DNA of 64,000 nt from Pseudomonas orientalis (GCF_022807995.1 NZ_CP094351.1:3131001-3195000); one strand, 5' to 3'; numbered from the stretch's first letter, positions 1-11,281 are shown. Program-made: numbers and translations. Notes: generated by a model from the sequence alone, not told the origin.

Positions 1-2429
<2,429 letters not shown>

Positions 2430-2468
2430 TGCACACTCCTGAAATGCTGCAGACGCAAATGCGATCAA

Positions 2469-2559
2469 TGTGGGAAGGTTCTTGCCCCCGATGGCGGTGG
2501 CTCAGTTGGTTATTCGGTGACTGATACACCGCGATCGGGGGCAAGCCCCCTCCCACACT
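2469..2559. repeat. REP pair between glgE and treS
   Basis: Two inverted copies of the REP core (right copy GGGGGCAAGCCCCCTCCCAC, left copy degenerate with AAGGTTCTTGCCCCC) flank about 40 bases. It lies inside the presumed glgE-treS transcript, where such hairpins may stabilise or attenuate mRNA. Confidence 0.85.
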
Positions 2560-2574
2560 TTGGTCTCCACTGGC

Positions 2575-4563
2575 CTAGGAAGCAGTGATGCGCCAGATGC
2601 CGAACGGCATCTGCGGCTCCAGCCGAGTAAATTGGGTCTTGCCGTACCAGGTCCAGCGATGACCGTTCATCAAGTCTTCACCCTGGGTCTGGGCATCGTC
2701 CGGCAGGCCCATCTCCCACAGCGGCAGTTCGAAGTGCGCTTCCTGGGCGTTGTGCGGGTCGAGGTTGACGGCCACCAGCACGAAATTGCTGCCGTCCTCG
2801 CTGCGCTTGCCGAAGTACAGGATGTTGTCGTTCCAGGCGTTGTAGAGCTTTAGCCCCAGGTGCGTCTGCAGCGCCGGGTTCTGGCGGCGGATGCGGTTGA
2901 GCTGGGCGATCTCGGCAATGATGTTGCCGGGCGCGGTGAAGTCGCGGGGGCGGATCTCGTATTTCTCCGAGTCCAGGTATTCCTCCTTGCCCGGCACCGG
3001 CGCGGACTCGCACAGCTCGAACCCGGAGTACATGCCCCACAGGCCCGAGCCCATGGTCGCCAGTGCGGCGCGGATCAGAAAGCCTGGCCGGCCGGACTCA
3101 TGCAAAAAGCCTGGGTTGATATCTGGCGTATTGACGAAGAAATTCGGCCGGTAGCATTCGCGCCACGGGGACTGGTTCAACTGGGTGAAATATTCGCTCA
3201 ACTCGGCCTTGGTATTGCGCCAGGTGAAATAGGTGTAGCTCTGGGAATAACCGACCTTGCCCAGGCGCGCCATCATGGCCGGGGTGGTAAAGGCTTCGGC
3301 CAGGAAGATCACTTCCGGGTATTTGCTGCGCACATCGCTGATCAACCACTGCCAGAACGGCAGCGGCTTGGTGTGCGGGTTGTCCACGCGGAAGGTTTTC
3401 ACGCCCTCTTCCACCCAGCCCACCACGATATCGCGCAGTTCGGTCCACAGGCCCGGGATCGCATCGGCCGCATAAAAGTCGACGTTGACGATGTCCTGGT
3501 ACTTTTTCGGTGGATTTTCCGCGTATTTGATCGTGCCGTCCGGGCGCCAGTTGAACCAGCCCGGATGCTCTTTGAGCCACGGGTGGTCCTGGGAACACTG
3601 GATGGCGAAATCCAGGGCGATTTCCAGGCCGTGGTCGGCGGCGGCCTTGACCAGGCGGCGGAAATCCTCGCGGCTACCCAGTTGCGGGTGAATTGCTTCG
3701 TGTCCGCCCTCCTCGCTGCCGATGGCGTAAGGGCTGCCGGGATCGTCGGGGCCGGCGTTCAGGGAATTGTTCTTGCCCTTGCGATGGCTGCGGCCGATGG
3801 GATGGATCGGCGGGAAGTACAGCACGTCAAAGCCCATATCATGGATCATCGACAGGCGTGAGTGCACATCATTGAAGGTGCCATGACGGGCCGGATCATC
3901 TGTAATCGAGCGCGGAAACAGCTCGTACCAGCTGGCGAACTGGGCGCGCTCGCGCTCCACGTCAATCGGGTAAACGGTGCTGATGCTCAAATAGGCGCGG
4001 TGGTCGGCCTGGGTCATCAGGTGTGCACTGTCTTGGTGCAGGAACTGCGCGACCTGTTCGGTTTCCAGCAGGCCGGAGAGCTCGTGGTGCAGCAGCATCA
4101 AGCGGTCGCGCAGTTCATTGTCACTGCGCTCGGCGGCCTGCAGCACCAGGCTGCGGCCTTCCTGCAACTCCAGGCTGACCGGCACCCCGGCTTCATGCTT
4201 TTTCCGCAGCTCGTAGCAGAAGCTGGCGAAGGTATCGATCCAGGCTTCAATGCAGAACTCATGGGGCCCCTGGGTGGTCACGGTGAACGCACCTTCCCAG
4301 CCATTGTTGCCCACATCATTCATGACCACGCTGTGCCAGTTTTCCTGCCCGAGCGGGCGCCATCGCACCAGCACCGCCAGCTTGTCATGGCCATCGGCGA
4401 ACACTTTGCTGGTGACATTGACCTGCTGGCCCACCACCGCTTTCACGGCAAACTCGCCGCCGTCGATCACAGGCATGGTGCTTTCAATCGCGATTCTGGG
4501 TAACAGCAGCGCCTGGGACAACGGCAATAAAGAATGTTCTGGAACCAGTGTTTCAGCAGTCAT
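2575..4563 (-). CDS. glgE: Alpha-1,4-glucan:maltose-1-phosphate maltosyltransferase
   Basis: GlgE adds maltose units from maltose-1-phosphate to a growing alpha-1,4-glucan in the cytoplasm. The 662-residue protein has the family's usual length and order: an N-terminal beta domain (IAIESTMPVIDGGEFAVKAV), then a GH13 barrel with PPIHPIGRSHRKGKNN, the nucleophile motif TFRVDNPHTKP (Asp near residue 394) and the acid/base motif FLAEAFTTP (Glu near 423). The ATG at 4563 is the first in a frame matching the family N-terminus. It precedes treS on the same strand, so the pair forms the trehalose-maltose-glucan route; a glgB branching enzyme would be expected beyond the left edge (inference). Confidence 0.96.
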   Translation of the reverse strand: MTAETLVPEHSLLPLSQALLLPRIAIESTMPVIDGGEFAVKAVVGQQVNVTSKVFADGHDKLAVLVRWRPLGQENWHSVVMNDVGNNGWEGAFTVTTQGPHEFCIEAWIDTFASFCYELRKKHEAGVPVSLELQEGRSLVLQAAERSDNELRDRLMLLHHELSGLLETEQVAQFLHQDSAHLMTQADHRAYLSISTVYPIDVERERAQFASWYELFPRSITDDPARHGTFNDVHSRLSMIHDMGFDVLYFPPIHPIGRSHRKGKNNSLNAGPDDPGSPYAIGSEEGGHEAIHPQLGSREDFRRLVKAAADHGLEIALDFAIQCSQDHPWLKEHPGWFNWRPDGTIKYAENPPKKYQDIVNVDFYAADAIPGLWTELRDIVVGWVEEGVKTFRVDNPHTKPLPFWQWLISDVRSKYPEVIFLAEAFTTPAMMARLGKVGYSQSYTYFTWRNTKAELSEYFTQLNQSPWRECYRPNFFVNTPDINPGFLHESGRPGFLIRAALATMGSGLWGMYSGFELCESAPVPGKEEYLDSEKYEIRPRDFTAPGNIIAEIAQLNRIRRQNPALQTHLGLKLYNAWNDNILYFGKRSEDGSNFVLVAVNLDPHNAQEAHFELPLWEMGLPDDAQTQGEDLMNGHRWTWYGKTQFTRLEPQMPFGIWRITAS

Positions 4564-4770
4564 CGAGCATATTCCCCTTACGCCCAGTGGACGCTCTGTG
4601 CTTGATCCGAATTCGTAAGATGGCGGCGCGCTCTCTCTGAGCAGGCCCGTATTAGGTCCGAGCCTGGGCGCCGGGCAAAAGTTCAGGCGGATATACCGCC
4701 ACCGGGCGGGGAATCAATTCCCTCCCCTGGCTGTCCACCGATAGAGCAAAGCACAAAGGAGGCCACACCC

Positions 4771-4947
4771 ATGACTATCCCGATCCCGGCAGAGACGCCC
4801 GACCCGAATATCGACAACCCGACCCTGCCACCCACCGAGCCTGCGCCGATTCCGGAAAAGGAACCGCCGGAGAACGAACCGCCACCGGTGCAGGAACCGC
4901 CGACCAGCATGCCACCGGTCATTGTCAGTCCTTCTCGAACCGCCTGA
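4771..4947 (+). CDS. Small proline-rich protein
   Basis: This 58-codon reading frame starts with MTIPIPAETPDPNIDNPTLP and is about one third proline, with PPTEP, EKEPPENEPPP and QEPPTSMPP segments, so it should be disordered and acidic. A strong Shine-Dalgarno (AAAGGAGG, 4756-4763) sits at good distance from the ATG, which is the main reason to believe it is translated. There is no signal peptide or membrane segment. Its last 23 bases overlap the 3' end of the convergent mgtC-like gene. Similar proline-rich peptides occur in Pseudomonas without a known function; I assign none. Confidence 0.7.
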   Translation: MTIPIPAETPDPNIDNPTLPPTEPAPIPEKEPPENEPPPVQEPPTSMPPVIVSPSRTA

Positions 4948-5416
4948 CGATTTTTGGCATCACGCTGAACACCGCCAGGGCCAGCAACGTACTCAGGACC
5001 GCTGTCGATTCCCGACCCAGACCGGCCGAAACCCCGATCGCAGCGGTCATCCACAAACCTGCGGCGGTGGTCAGGCCCTTGACGTGACCCGCGTCCTCAT
5101 CCTTGCCCTTGATGATGGTGCCGGCCCCCAGAAAGCCGATCCCGGCAATCACCCCCTGCACTACCCGGCTCATGGCATCGGCTTGATTGCCCGACATCTG
5201 TGGCACCATCACGAACAATGCCGCGCCGAGCGCCACCAGCATATGGGTGCGCACGCCGGCAGCCTTGCCCTTACTCTCGCGTTCAAAACCCAGGATGCCG
5301 CCGAGGAGCGCCGCCATCAGCAGGCGCACGGTGATCTGAGTCAGCTGCCTGGCGTCGCCGATATCGGCAAACTCAGCCTGCAGGGTTTGCCACGCTTCAT
5401 GTAGCCAAGCGTCCAT
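4925..5416 (-). CDS. MgtC/SapB family inner-membrane protein
   Basis: A 163-residue membrane protein with the MgtC N-terminal domain: the conserved LLMAALLGGILGFERESKGKAAGVRTHMLV block (residues about 30-60), then GVIAGIGFLGAGTII and GLTTAAGLWMTAAIGVSAGLG, about four or five helices in total. It lacks the ACT-like C-terminal domain of virulence MgtC, so it is the short SapB/YhiD-like form. I chose the ATG at 5416 (MDAWLHEAW) because AAAGGACAG lies just upstream; an upstream extension to about 5557 has no family support. Family members are linked to low-magnesium and acid stress, but the substrate here is unknown. Confidence 0.88.
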   Translation of the reverse strand: MDAWLHEAWQTLQAEFADIGDARQLTQITVRLLMAALLGGILGFERESKGKAAGVRTHMLVALGAALFVMVPQMSGNQADAMSRVVQGVIAGIGFLGAGTIIKGKDEDAGHVKGLTTAAGLWMTAAIGVSAGLGRESTAVLSTLLALAVFSVMPKIVRRFEKD

Positions 5417-5537
5417 GGATGCTGTCCTTTTGTGATTATTGATAGGAAGTGGACAGCGGCGACCGTCAGTCAGTTGCGTGGAACCCTCACGCAACGCTGG
5501 TTCACAAATGACCAGAGCCCATGAAAAGGAGACCGGT

Positions 5538-5777
5538 ATGCCTATCCGTATCGACAACCAGCTGTGCTATTTCACGCTCAATGACAACGGCCAGGAACAG
5601 AGCGTGCCTGCGACCCGCGTCACTGTCGTGACCGACACCGAAAAATCCATGTCGTACGTCGAACTGGCGGCTGAACGGATCTACATCACCGAGGCCGAGG
5701 CCGATGCGCTGACCGTCGCGGGTGCCCATGACGGGCGCCAGCATGTAAAGGCCGACGAACCGGGTTCGGTCATTTAA
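5538..5777 (+). CDS. Small DUF3203-like protein
   Basis: A 79-residue soluble protein (MPIRIDNQLCYFTLNDNGQE...) with no signal peptide or membrane segment. The start at 5538 follows AAAAGGAGA (5524-5532). Its short beta-rich pattern (VPATRVTVVTDTEKSMSYVEL, then ERIYITEAEADAL) matches what I remember of the Pseudomonas-restricted DUF3203 family; function unknown. It is divergent from the mgtC-like gene, 121 bases away, so the two may share a regulatory region. A REP pair follows. Confidence 0.8.
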   Translation: MPIRIDNQLCYFTLNDNGQEQSVPATRVTVVTDTEKSMSYVELAAERIYITEAEADALTVAGAHDGRQHVKADEPGSVI

Positions 5778-5801
5778 TTGATCTGTATGCCCTCATGCCG
5801 C

Positions 5802-5903
5802 TGTAGGAGCGAGCTTGCTCGCGAAAAACCTCAACGATAACGCGTGCTTCAAGGATAAACGCGGTGCTTGTGGGTTTTTCGCGAGCAAGCTCGCTCCTAC
5901 AAG
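5802..5903. repeat. REP pair (GTAGGAGCGAGCTTGCTCGC family)
   Basis: Near-perfect inverted copies of TGTAGGAGCGAGCTTGCTCG, each extended by CGAAAAA, enclose about 50 bases containing AACGCGTGCTTCAAGGA. This second REP family recurs at 18.35, 40.53 and 45.63 kb, with related spacers in three of the four. Confidence 0.9.
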
Positions 5904-6022
5904 GTCTCGCATCAAGGCCCGCGCCATCTGATCCGCTTTTTAACCGCCAACCTGAGTCTGTTACGCAAACAGTGCGCCGCCCATAGTTCATCCGCCTGAT
6001 GGAGGCTGATGAGCGAACGACC

Positions 6023-7432
6023 ATGAGCGAACGAATCCCCACTGTGGAAACTCTTGTGCCCATTCACCCAAAGAAGGTGAAGGCCGTATCCCGCGTTAAC
6101 TTGATCCATACCCGCAGCTTCACCGGCCTCTACCGCACCTTGCGCATGAGCGGTGGCGCGTTGTTGTTCCTGGCCTTTTTCGGCACCGTGTGGCTGAACT
6201 GGGGCGCACGCAAGGCGGTGCTGTGGGATCTGGCCGAAAGCAAATTCCATATTTTCGGCGCAACGTTCTGGCCTCAGGACTTCATTCTGCTGTCGGCACT
6301 GTTGATCATCTGCGCCTTTGGCCTGTTTGCGATCACGGTGTTTGCCGGCCGTGTGTGGTGTGGTTACACCTGCCCGCAAAGCGTATTCACTTGGCTGTTC
6401 ATGTGGTGCGAAAAAATCACTGAAGGCGAGCGCAACCAACGCATCAAGCTGCACGCCGCGCCCTGGAGCCTGGACAAGCTGGCACGGCGTTCGGCCAAGC
6501 ACGCGCTGTGGCTGGGCATCAGCGTGCTGACCGGGCTGACCTTTGTCGGCTATTTCACGCCCATCCGCCCGTTGGCCGCTGAACTGCTGACCTGGCAACT
6601 GGGCGGCGTCAGTCTGTTCTGGGTGCTGGTCTTTGCCGCAGCCACCTACCTCAACGCCGGGTGGCTGCGCGAAGCGGTGTGCATGCACATGTGCCCGTAT
6701 GCGCGCTTCCAAAGCGTAATGTTCGATAAGGACACCCTGGCCATTGCCTATGACGCCGCCCGTGGCGAACGCCGCGGACCGCGTAAACGCGAGGTGACAC
6801 CTGCCGATGTCGGCCTCGGCGATTGCATCGACTGCCAACTGTGCGTGCAGGTGTGCCCCACCGGCATCGATATCCGCGATGGCCTGCAAATGGCATGCAT
6901 CGGTTGCGCGGCCTGCATCGACGCCTGCGATTCGATCATGGACAAAATGGGCTATGCCCGTGGCCTGGTGAGCTATACCAGCGAACATCAACTGCAAGGT
7001 GGCAAGACCCGGCTGCTACGGCCGCGCCTGATCGGCTACAGTGCCGTGCTGCTGGTCATGCTCGCCGCATTGGCGGTGGCTTTGGTCGAGCGGCCGATGG
7101 TGTCGCTGGACGTGACCAAGGACCGGGGCCTGTTCCGCGAGAACAGCGAGGGCTTGATCGAAAACATCTACAGCCTCAAGGTCATCAACAAGACTCAGCA
7201 GCACCAGGACTATCGCCTGGAACTGGTGGATGCCGAGAGCTTTCAGTTGCGAGGCAAGACCGAGATCAGCCTGGAACCGGGGGAAATCGTGGATGTGCCG
7301 GTCTCCGTGGCCCTGCTGGCGGATACACCGGCGAGCAGCTCACAGACTTTGCGCTTCAAGGTGATGGATGTCGATGAGCCGTGGATCTACAGCGCTGCCG
7401 ACAGCCGCTTTGTCGCGCCATTGAACCGCTGA
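6023..7432 (+). CDS. ccoG: Cytochrome c oxidase accessory protein CcoG (FixG/RdxA)
   Basis: CcoG is a membrane ferredoxin-type protein that helps reduce and deliver copper during assembly of cbb3 oxidase. Visible: several membrane helices in the first 220 residues, the conserved RVWCGYTCPQSVFTWLFMW block, a 2x[4Fe-4S] region (CIDCQLCVQVCP, then CIGCAACIDACD), a last helix (LIGYSAVLLVMLAALAVAL) and a C-terminal immunoglobulin-like domain. Length 469 is normal. The start is ambiguous: a 12-base direct repeat (ATGAGCGAACGA at 6009 and 6023) and an in-frame ATG at 5999 compete; I chose 6023 from family N-termini. No ccoNOQP genes are beside it, so it may be a second copy. Confidence 0.93.
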   Translation: MSERIPTVETLVPIHPKKVKAVSRVNLIHTRSFTGLYRTLRMSGGALLFLAFFGTVWLNWGARKAVLWDLAESKFHIFGATFWPQDFILLSALLIICAFGLFAITVFAGRVWCGYTCPQSVFTWLFMWCEKITEGERNQRIKLHAAPWSLDKLARRSAKHALWLGISVLTGLTFVGYFTPIRPLAAELLTWQLGGVSLFWVLVFAAATYLNAGWLREAVCMHMCPYARFQSVMFDKDTLAIAYDAARGERRGPRKREVTPADVGLGDCIDCQLCVQVCPTGIDIRDGLQMACIGCAACIDACDSIMDKMGYARGLVSYTSEHQLQGGKTRLLRPRLIGYSAVLLVMLAALAVALVERPMVSLDVTKDRGLFRENSEGLIENIYSLKVINKTQQHQDYRLELVDAESFQLRGKTEISLEPGEIVDVPVSVALLADTPASSSQTLRFKVMDVDEPWIYSAADSRFVAPLNR

Positions 7433-7474
7433 TAATCCGCTTGAATGCATAAAACTCCAATGTATAGAGATCCA

Positions 7475-7565
7475 ATGTGGGAGGGGGCTTGCCCCCGATT
7501 GCAGTGTATCTGTCACCGAATAACCAACTGAGCCACCGCCATCGGGGGCAAGCCCCCTCCCACAT
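7475..7565. repeat. REP pair downstream of ccoG
   Basis: Perfect inverted copies of the REP core GTGGGAGGGGGCTTGCCCCC, separated by about 45 bases containing GCAGTGTATCTGTCACCGA. They fill most of the gap between ccoG and the MocR gene. Confidence 0.92.
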
Positions 7566-7597
7566 TTGCCCAGCGCACACACCGTTCAAGGCTCCCC

Positions 7598-9007
7598 ATG
7601 AAACGCTACGAAAAATTCGCCGATGACATCGCAGAACTGATCCGCTCCGGTGTCCTCGGCCCCGGCCAGCGCGTGCCTTCGGTGCGCTACGCCAGCCAGA
7701 CTTACGGCGTCAGCCCGTCCACGGTGTTCCAGGCCTACTACCTGCTGGAACGTCGCGGCCTGATCCGCGCGCGGCCGCGCTCCGGCTACTTCGTCAATAC
7801 CCACGCGCCCAGCCCGTTTTCCGAGCCGGTGGTGAGCGAGCAGGTACACGAGTCCACCGAAGTCGATGTGAGTGAGCTGGTGTTTTCGGTGCTCGATTCG
7901 ATCAAGGACCCGAACACCGTGCCCTTCGGTTCGGCCTTCCCCAGCCCGATGCTGTTTCCGCTGCCGCGCCTGGCCCGCTCCCTGGCCCGTGCCGGACGCG
8001 AGATGGACCCGCGCCTGGTGGTCACCGACATGTCCCCCGGCAACCCGCAACTGCGCCGTCAGATTGCGTTGCGCTACATGGTCGGCGGCCTGATGCTGCC
8101 CATGGAAGAATTGCTGATCACCAATGGCGCCCTCGAAGCGCTGAACCTGTGCCTGCAGGCCGTGACCGAGCCGGGCGACCTGGTAGCAATCGAAGCGCCG
8201 GCGTTTTACGCCTGCCTGCAAGTGCTCGAGCGCCTGAAACTCAAGGCCGTGGAAATCCCCGTGCACCCGCGCGACGGCATCGACCTCAACGCCCTGGCGC
8301 AAAGCCTGGAACGTTACCCGATCAAGGCCTGCTGGAGCATGACCAGCTTCCAGAACCCCATGGGCGCGACGGTGCCGGAAGAAAAGAAGCAGGCGCTGGT
8401 GGAACTGCTGCGCAGCCACCAGGTACCGCTGATCGAAGACGATGTGTATGCCGAGCTGTATTACGGGCAGCACGCGCCAAAACCAGCCAAGGCCTTCGAT
8501 ACCGAGGGGCTGGTGATGCACTGCGGCTCATTTGCCAAGAGCCTGGCGCCGGGATACCGCGTCGGCTGGGTGGCGGCCGGTCGCTTCGCGCAGAAGGTCG
8601 AGCGCCTGAAACTGATGACCTCGCTGTGCCCGTCGATGCCGGCCCAGGCCGCGATTGCCGACTACCTGCAACACGGCGGCTACGACCGGCACCTGCGCAA
8701 ACTGCGCTACGCCCTGGAAGAACAGCAAAGCGCGATGCTCGCCGCCATCGCCCGTTACTTCCCGGCGCAGACCCGGGTCAGCCAGCCGGCCGGCGGGTAT
8801 TTCCTGTGGCTGGAACTGCCGGAGCAAACCGACTCATTGAAACTGTTTCAGATGGCCCTGGCGCAAGGCATCAGCATCGCGCCGGGGCCGATCTTTTCGG
8901 CGACCCGACGCTTTCGCAACTGCATCCGCTTGAACTACGGTAGCCCGTGGACCGAAGCATCGGAGAAGGCGATGGAGACGCTGGGGCGGATTGTGCGCTC
9001 GTTTTGA
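7598..9007 (+). CDS. MocR/PdxR-type regulator (GntR HTH + aminotransferase domain)
   Basis: A 469-residue fusion of an N-terminal GntR winged helix (about residues 1-75; VPSVRYASQTYGVSPSTVFQAYYLLERRGLI) and a fold-type I PLP aminotransferase domain. PLP-domain landmarks are NPQLRRQIALRYM, EAPAFYACLQVLERL, LIEDDVYAELYYG and the Schiff-base region CGSFAKSLAPGYRVGW with Lys. Such proteins are transcription factors that sense PLP or amino-compound ligands. proP lies downstream on the same strand 212 bases away; no clear enzyme partner is adjacent, so the target is unknown. It is the first of three MocR-type genes in the window. Confidence 0.93.
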   Translation: MKRYEKFADDIAELIRSGVLGPGQRVPSVRYASQTYGVSPSTVFQAYYLLERRGLIRARPRSGYFVNTHAPSPFSEPVVSEQVHESTEVDVSELVFSVLDSIKDPNTVPFGSAFPSPMLFPLPRLARSLARAGREMDPRLVVTDMSPGNPQLRRQIALRYMVGGLMLPMEELLITNGALEALNLCLQAVTEPGDLVAIEAPAFYACLQVLERLKLKAVEIPVHPRDGIDLNALAQSLERYPIKACWSMTSFQNPMGATVPEEKKQALVELLRSHQVPLIEDDVYAELYYGQHAPKPAKAFDTEGLVMHCGSFAKSLAPGYRVGWVAAGRFAQKVERLKLMTSLCPSMPAQAAIADYLQHGGYDRHLRKLRYALEEQQSAMLAAIARYFPAQTRVSQPAGGYFLWLELPEQTDSLKLFQMALAQGISIAPGPIFSATRRFRNCIRLNYGSPWTEASEKAMETLGRIVRSF

Positions 9008-9168
9008 GGGTCAAATTGACGGCTTTGCCAGGTGCCGTGCTACGCAGGCTTGCTCATCACGGCGCCCCCATCTGCGCGGCCTTGCTGACGCGTGCGGCGC
9101 CCGCCGTGAGAAAAAATCTGCCGATGGGTGAATTATTTCGTGTCCGCTTGTATCTGAACTGACAGAGC

Positions 9169-9191
9169 GGTGCCATCGCAGCGATGGCACC
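9169..9191 (+). promoter_or_regulatory. Perfect hairpin in the proP leader
   Basis: GGTGCCATCGC and GCGATGGCACC are exact inverted repeats separated by one base, ending 28 bases before the proP ATG. No T-run follows, so it is not a simple terminator; an mRNA leader hairpin or operator is more likely (inference). Confidence 0.6.
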
Positions 9192-9219
9192 TCCCCGTTC
9201 AGCGTCTAGAGTGACCCGC

Positions 9220-10722
9220 ATGAAATTACGTAAGAAACGCGTCAGTCCGATCGGATTGAACGACATCACCATTGTCGACGACAACAAGATGCGCAAGGCG
9301 ATCACCGCCGCCGCCTTGGGCAACGCCATGGAATGGTTCGACTTTGGCGTCTATGGGTTTGTCGCCTATGTGCTGGGCAAGGTGTTCTTCCCGGACGCGT
9401 CCCCCAGCGTACAAATGATCGCTGCACTGGCCACTTTCTCGGTACCCTTCCTGATCCGTCCATTGGGCGGCCTGTTCTTCGGCGCTCTGGGTGACAAATA
9501 CGGGCGGCAGAAAGTCCTGGCCGCCACCATCGTGATCATGTCCCTGAGCACCTTCGCCATCGGCCTGATCCCAGGCTATGCGTCGATTGGTATCTGGGCG
9601 CCGATCCTGTTGCTGTTGTGCAAAATGGCCCAGGGTTTTTCGGTGGGCGGTGAATACACCGGCGCGTCGATTTTCGTCGCCGAATACGCCCCGGACCGCA
9701 AACGCGGCTTCCTGGGCAGTTGGCTGGACTTCGGCTCGATTGCCGGCTTCGTGCTGGGCGCCGGCGTGGTGGTGTTGATTTCCACGGTGCTCGGCGAGGC
9801 GGAATTCGAGGCCTGGGGCTGGCGCCTGCCGTTCTTCCTGGCGCTGCCGCTGGGCATCATCGGCCTGTACCTGCGTCATGCCCTGGAAGAAACCCCGGCC
9901 TTCCAGCAGCATGTCGACAAGCTCGAACAGGGTGACCGCGAAGGCCTCAGTCACGGCCCCAAGGTGTCGTTCAAGGAGATCGCCACCAAGCACTGGCGCA
10001 GCCTGCTGACCTGCATCGGCATCGTCGCGGCCACCAACGTGACCTACTACATGCTGCTCACGTACATGCCCAGCTACTTGTCGCACAACCTGCATTACGC
10101 CGAAAACAGCGGCGTGCTGATCATCATCGCAATCATGGTCGGCATGCTGTTCGTGCAGCCGTTCATCGGTTTTGTCAGCGACAAGATCGGTCGCAAGCCC
10201 TTCATCATCGCCGGCAGTATCGGCCTGCTGTGCCTGTCGATTCCGGCGTTCATGCTGATTACCAGCGGCAAGACCGGGTTGATCTTCAGCGGCCTGCTGA
10301 TCCTGGCGATCGTGCTGAATTTCTTTATCGGCGTAATGGCCTCCACGCTGCCAGCTATGTTTCCTACACATCTGCGCTACAGTGCATTGGCCAGCGCGTT
10401 CAACGTCTCGGTACTGATTGCCGGTGTCACGCCCACTGCGGTGGCGTGGCTGGTGGAAAGCACCAACGATCTGTACATGCCGGCTTATTACTTGATGGTA
10501 TTCGCCGTGGTGGGCCTGGTGACCGGCCTGACCATGAAGGAAACCGCCAATAAACCCCTGCGTGGCGCGGCCCCGGCGGCTTCCGATATGGAAGAAGCCA
10601 AGGAACTGCTGCAGGAGCATCATGACAATATCGAGCAGAAGATCGAGGACATCGATGCCGAGATTGCAGCCCTCCAAGCCAAGCGGGAAAACCTGGTGCA
10701 GCAGCACCCACGGATTAATTAA
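9220..10722 (+). CDS. proP: Proline/glycine betaine:H+ symporter ProP
   Basis: ProP imports proline, glycine betaine and other osmoprotectants by proton symport and responds to osmolality. The 500-residue MFS protein follows E. coli ProP closely: RKAITAASLGNAMEWFDFG-like first helix, GDKYGRQKVLA between helices 2 and 3, QGFSVGGEYTGASIFVAEYA, RHALEETPAFQQHVDKLEQG, and the C-terminal EHHDNIEQKIEDIDAEIAAL coiled coil needed for osmotic tuning in the E. coli protein. The ATG at 9220 gives MKLRKKRVSPIGL, matching the family N-terminus; upstream in-frame codons do not. A perfect hairpin lies in the leader. Confidence 0.97.
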   Translation: MKLRKKRVSPIGLNDITIVDDNKMRKAITAAALGNAMEWFDFGVYGFVAYVLGKVFFPDASPSVQMIAALATFSVPFLIRPLGGLFFGALGDKYGRQKVLAATIVIMSLSTFAIGLIPGYASIGIWAPILLLLCKMAQGFSVGGEYTGASIFVAEYAPDRKRGFLGSWLDFGSIAGFVLGAGVVVLISTVLGEAEFEAWGWRLPFFLALPLGIIGLYLRHALEETPAFQQHVDKLEQGDREGLSHGPKVSFKEIATKHWRSLLTCIGIVAATNVTYYMLLTYMPSYLSHNLHYAENSGVLIIIAIMVGMLFVQPFIGFVSDKIGRKPFIIAGSIGLLCLSIPAFMLITSGKTGLIFSGLLILAIVLNFFIGVMASTLPAMFPTHLRYSALASAFNVSVLIAGVTPTAVAWLVESTNDLYMPAYYLMVFAVVGLVTGLTMKETANKPLRGAAPAASDMEEAKELLQEHHDNIEQKIEDIDAEIAALQAKRENLVQQHPRIN

Positions 10723-10774
10723 GACCTGACTGTGCGTGGTCGCGGCCCGCGGCCACGCATATTGGAGTGATCAC

Positions 10775-11281
10775 ATGGTTCCAAGCGTCACCTCTGCACA
10801 CGATCTCCTGAGCGCCGACGAACGCGCGGCCATCGCGGAAATCGAAGCGAGCACCAACATACTTAAACTCGTTACCCGCCTCACCGGGATGCGCTTTGCC
10901 GGCATCGCCAAATTCGCCGACCAGGATTGGGTGGTGTGCTCGGCCTACGACCCAATGCAGATGGGCATCTACGTAGACGACGTGCTCGACCTGGAAACCA
11001 CCCTGTGCAGTGAGTTCTGCGTCAATCCTCAAGCGTTGTTCGTGCCCCAGGTGAGCCAGGACGGCCGCTTTGCTTCACGCCCGGTGGTCAAGCGATACGC
11101 CATCGAAAGCTATGCCGGCGCGCCGATTTTCCTGCCTGACGGGCGCCTGTTCGGTGCGTTGTGCGCGCTGGATTCACGCACCATGCTGTTCGACGATCCC
11201 AACCTGCCGGAAACCCTGAGCCTGTTCGCCCGACTGATCGGCTGCATCTTCTACGCTAACTTGACCCCGGCAGATCGCTGA
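10775..11281 (+). CDS. GAF domain protein
   Basis: A 168-residue cytoplasmic protein that is essentially one GAF domain (about residues 25-160): TGMRFAGIAKF, WVVCSAYDP, TTLCSEFCVNPQ and ESYAGAPIFLPDGRLFGALCALD are the usual GAF strands and loops. The ATG at 10775 is preceded by TTGGAGTGA. No output domain is attached, so it may be a partner sensor; ligand unknown. A methionine-R-sulfoxide reductase role is possible but I do not see its cysteine pattern. Its 3' end overlaps the convergent AraC gene by 26 bases. Confidence 0.8.
   Translation: MVPSVTSAHDLLSADERAAIAEIEASTNILKLVTRLTGMRFAGIAKFADQDWVVCSAYDPMQMGIYVDDVLDLETTLCSEFCVNPQALFVPQVSQDGRFASRPVVKRYAIESYAGAPIFLPDGRLFGALCALDSRTMLFDDPNLPETLSLFARLIGCIFYANLTPADR

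Noticed and set aside
7475..7565. REP pairs considered as a CRISPR array
   Set aside because: Copies are inverted pairs scattered singly through gaps, not regularly spaced direct repeats, and there are no cas genes.
9226..10707. 493-codon open frame antisense to proP
   Set aside because: His/Gln-rich shadow of a strongly matched proP gene; no ribosome-binding site and no recognisable domain.
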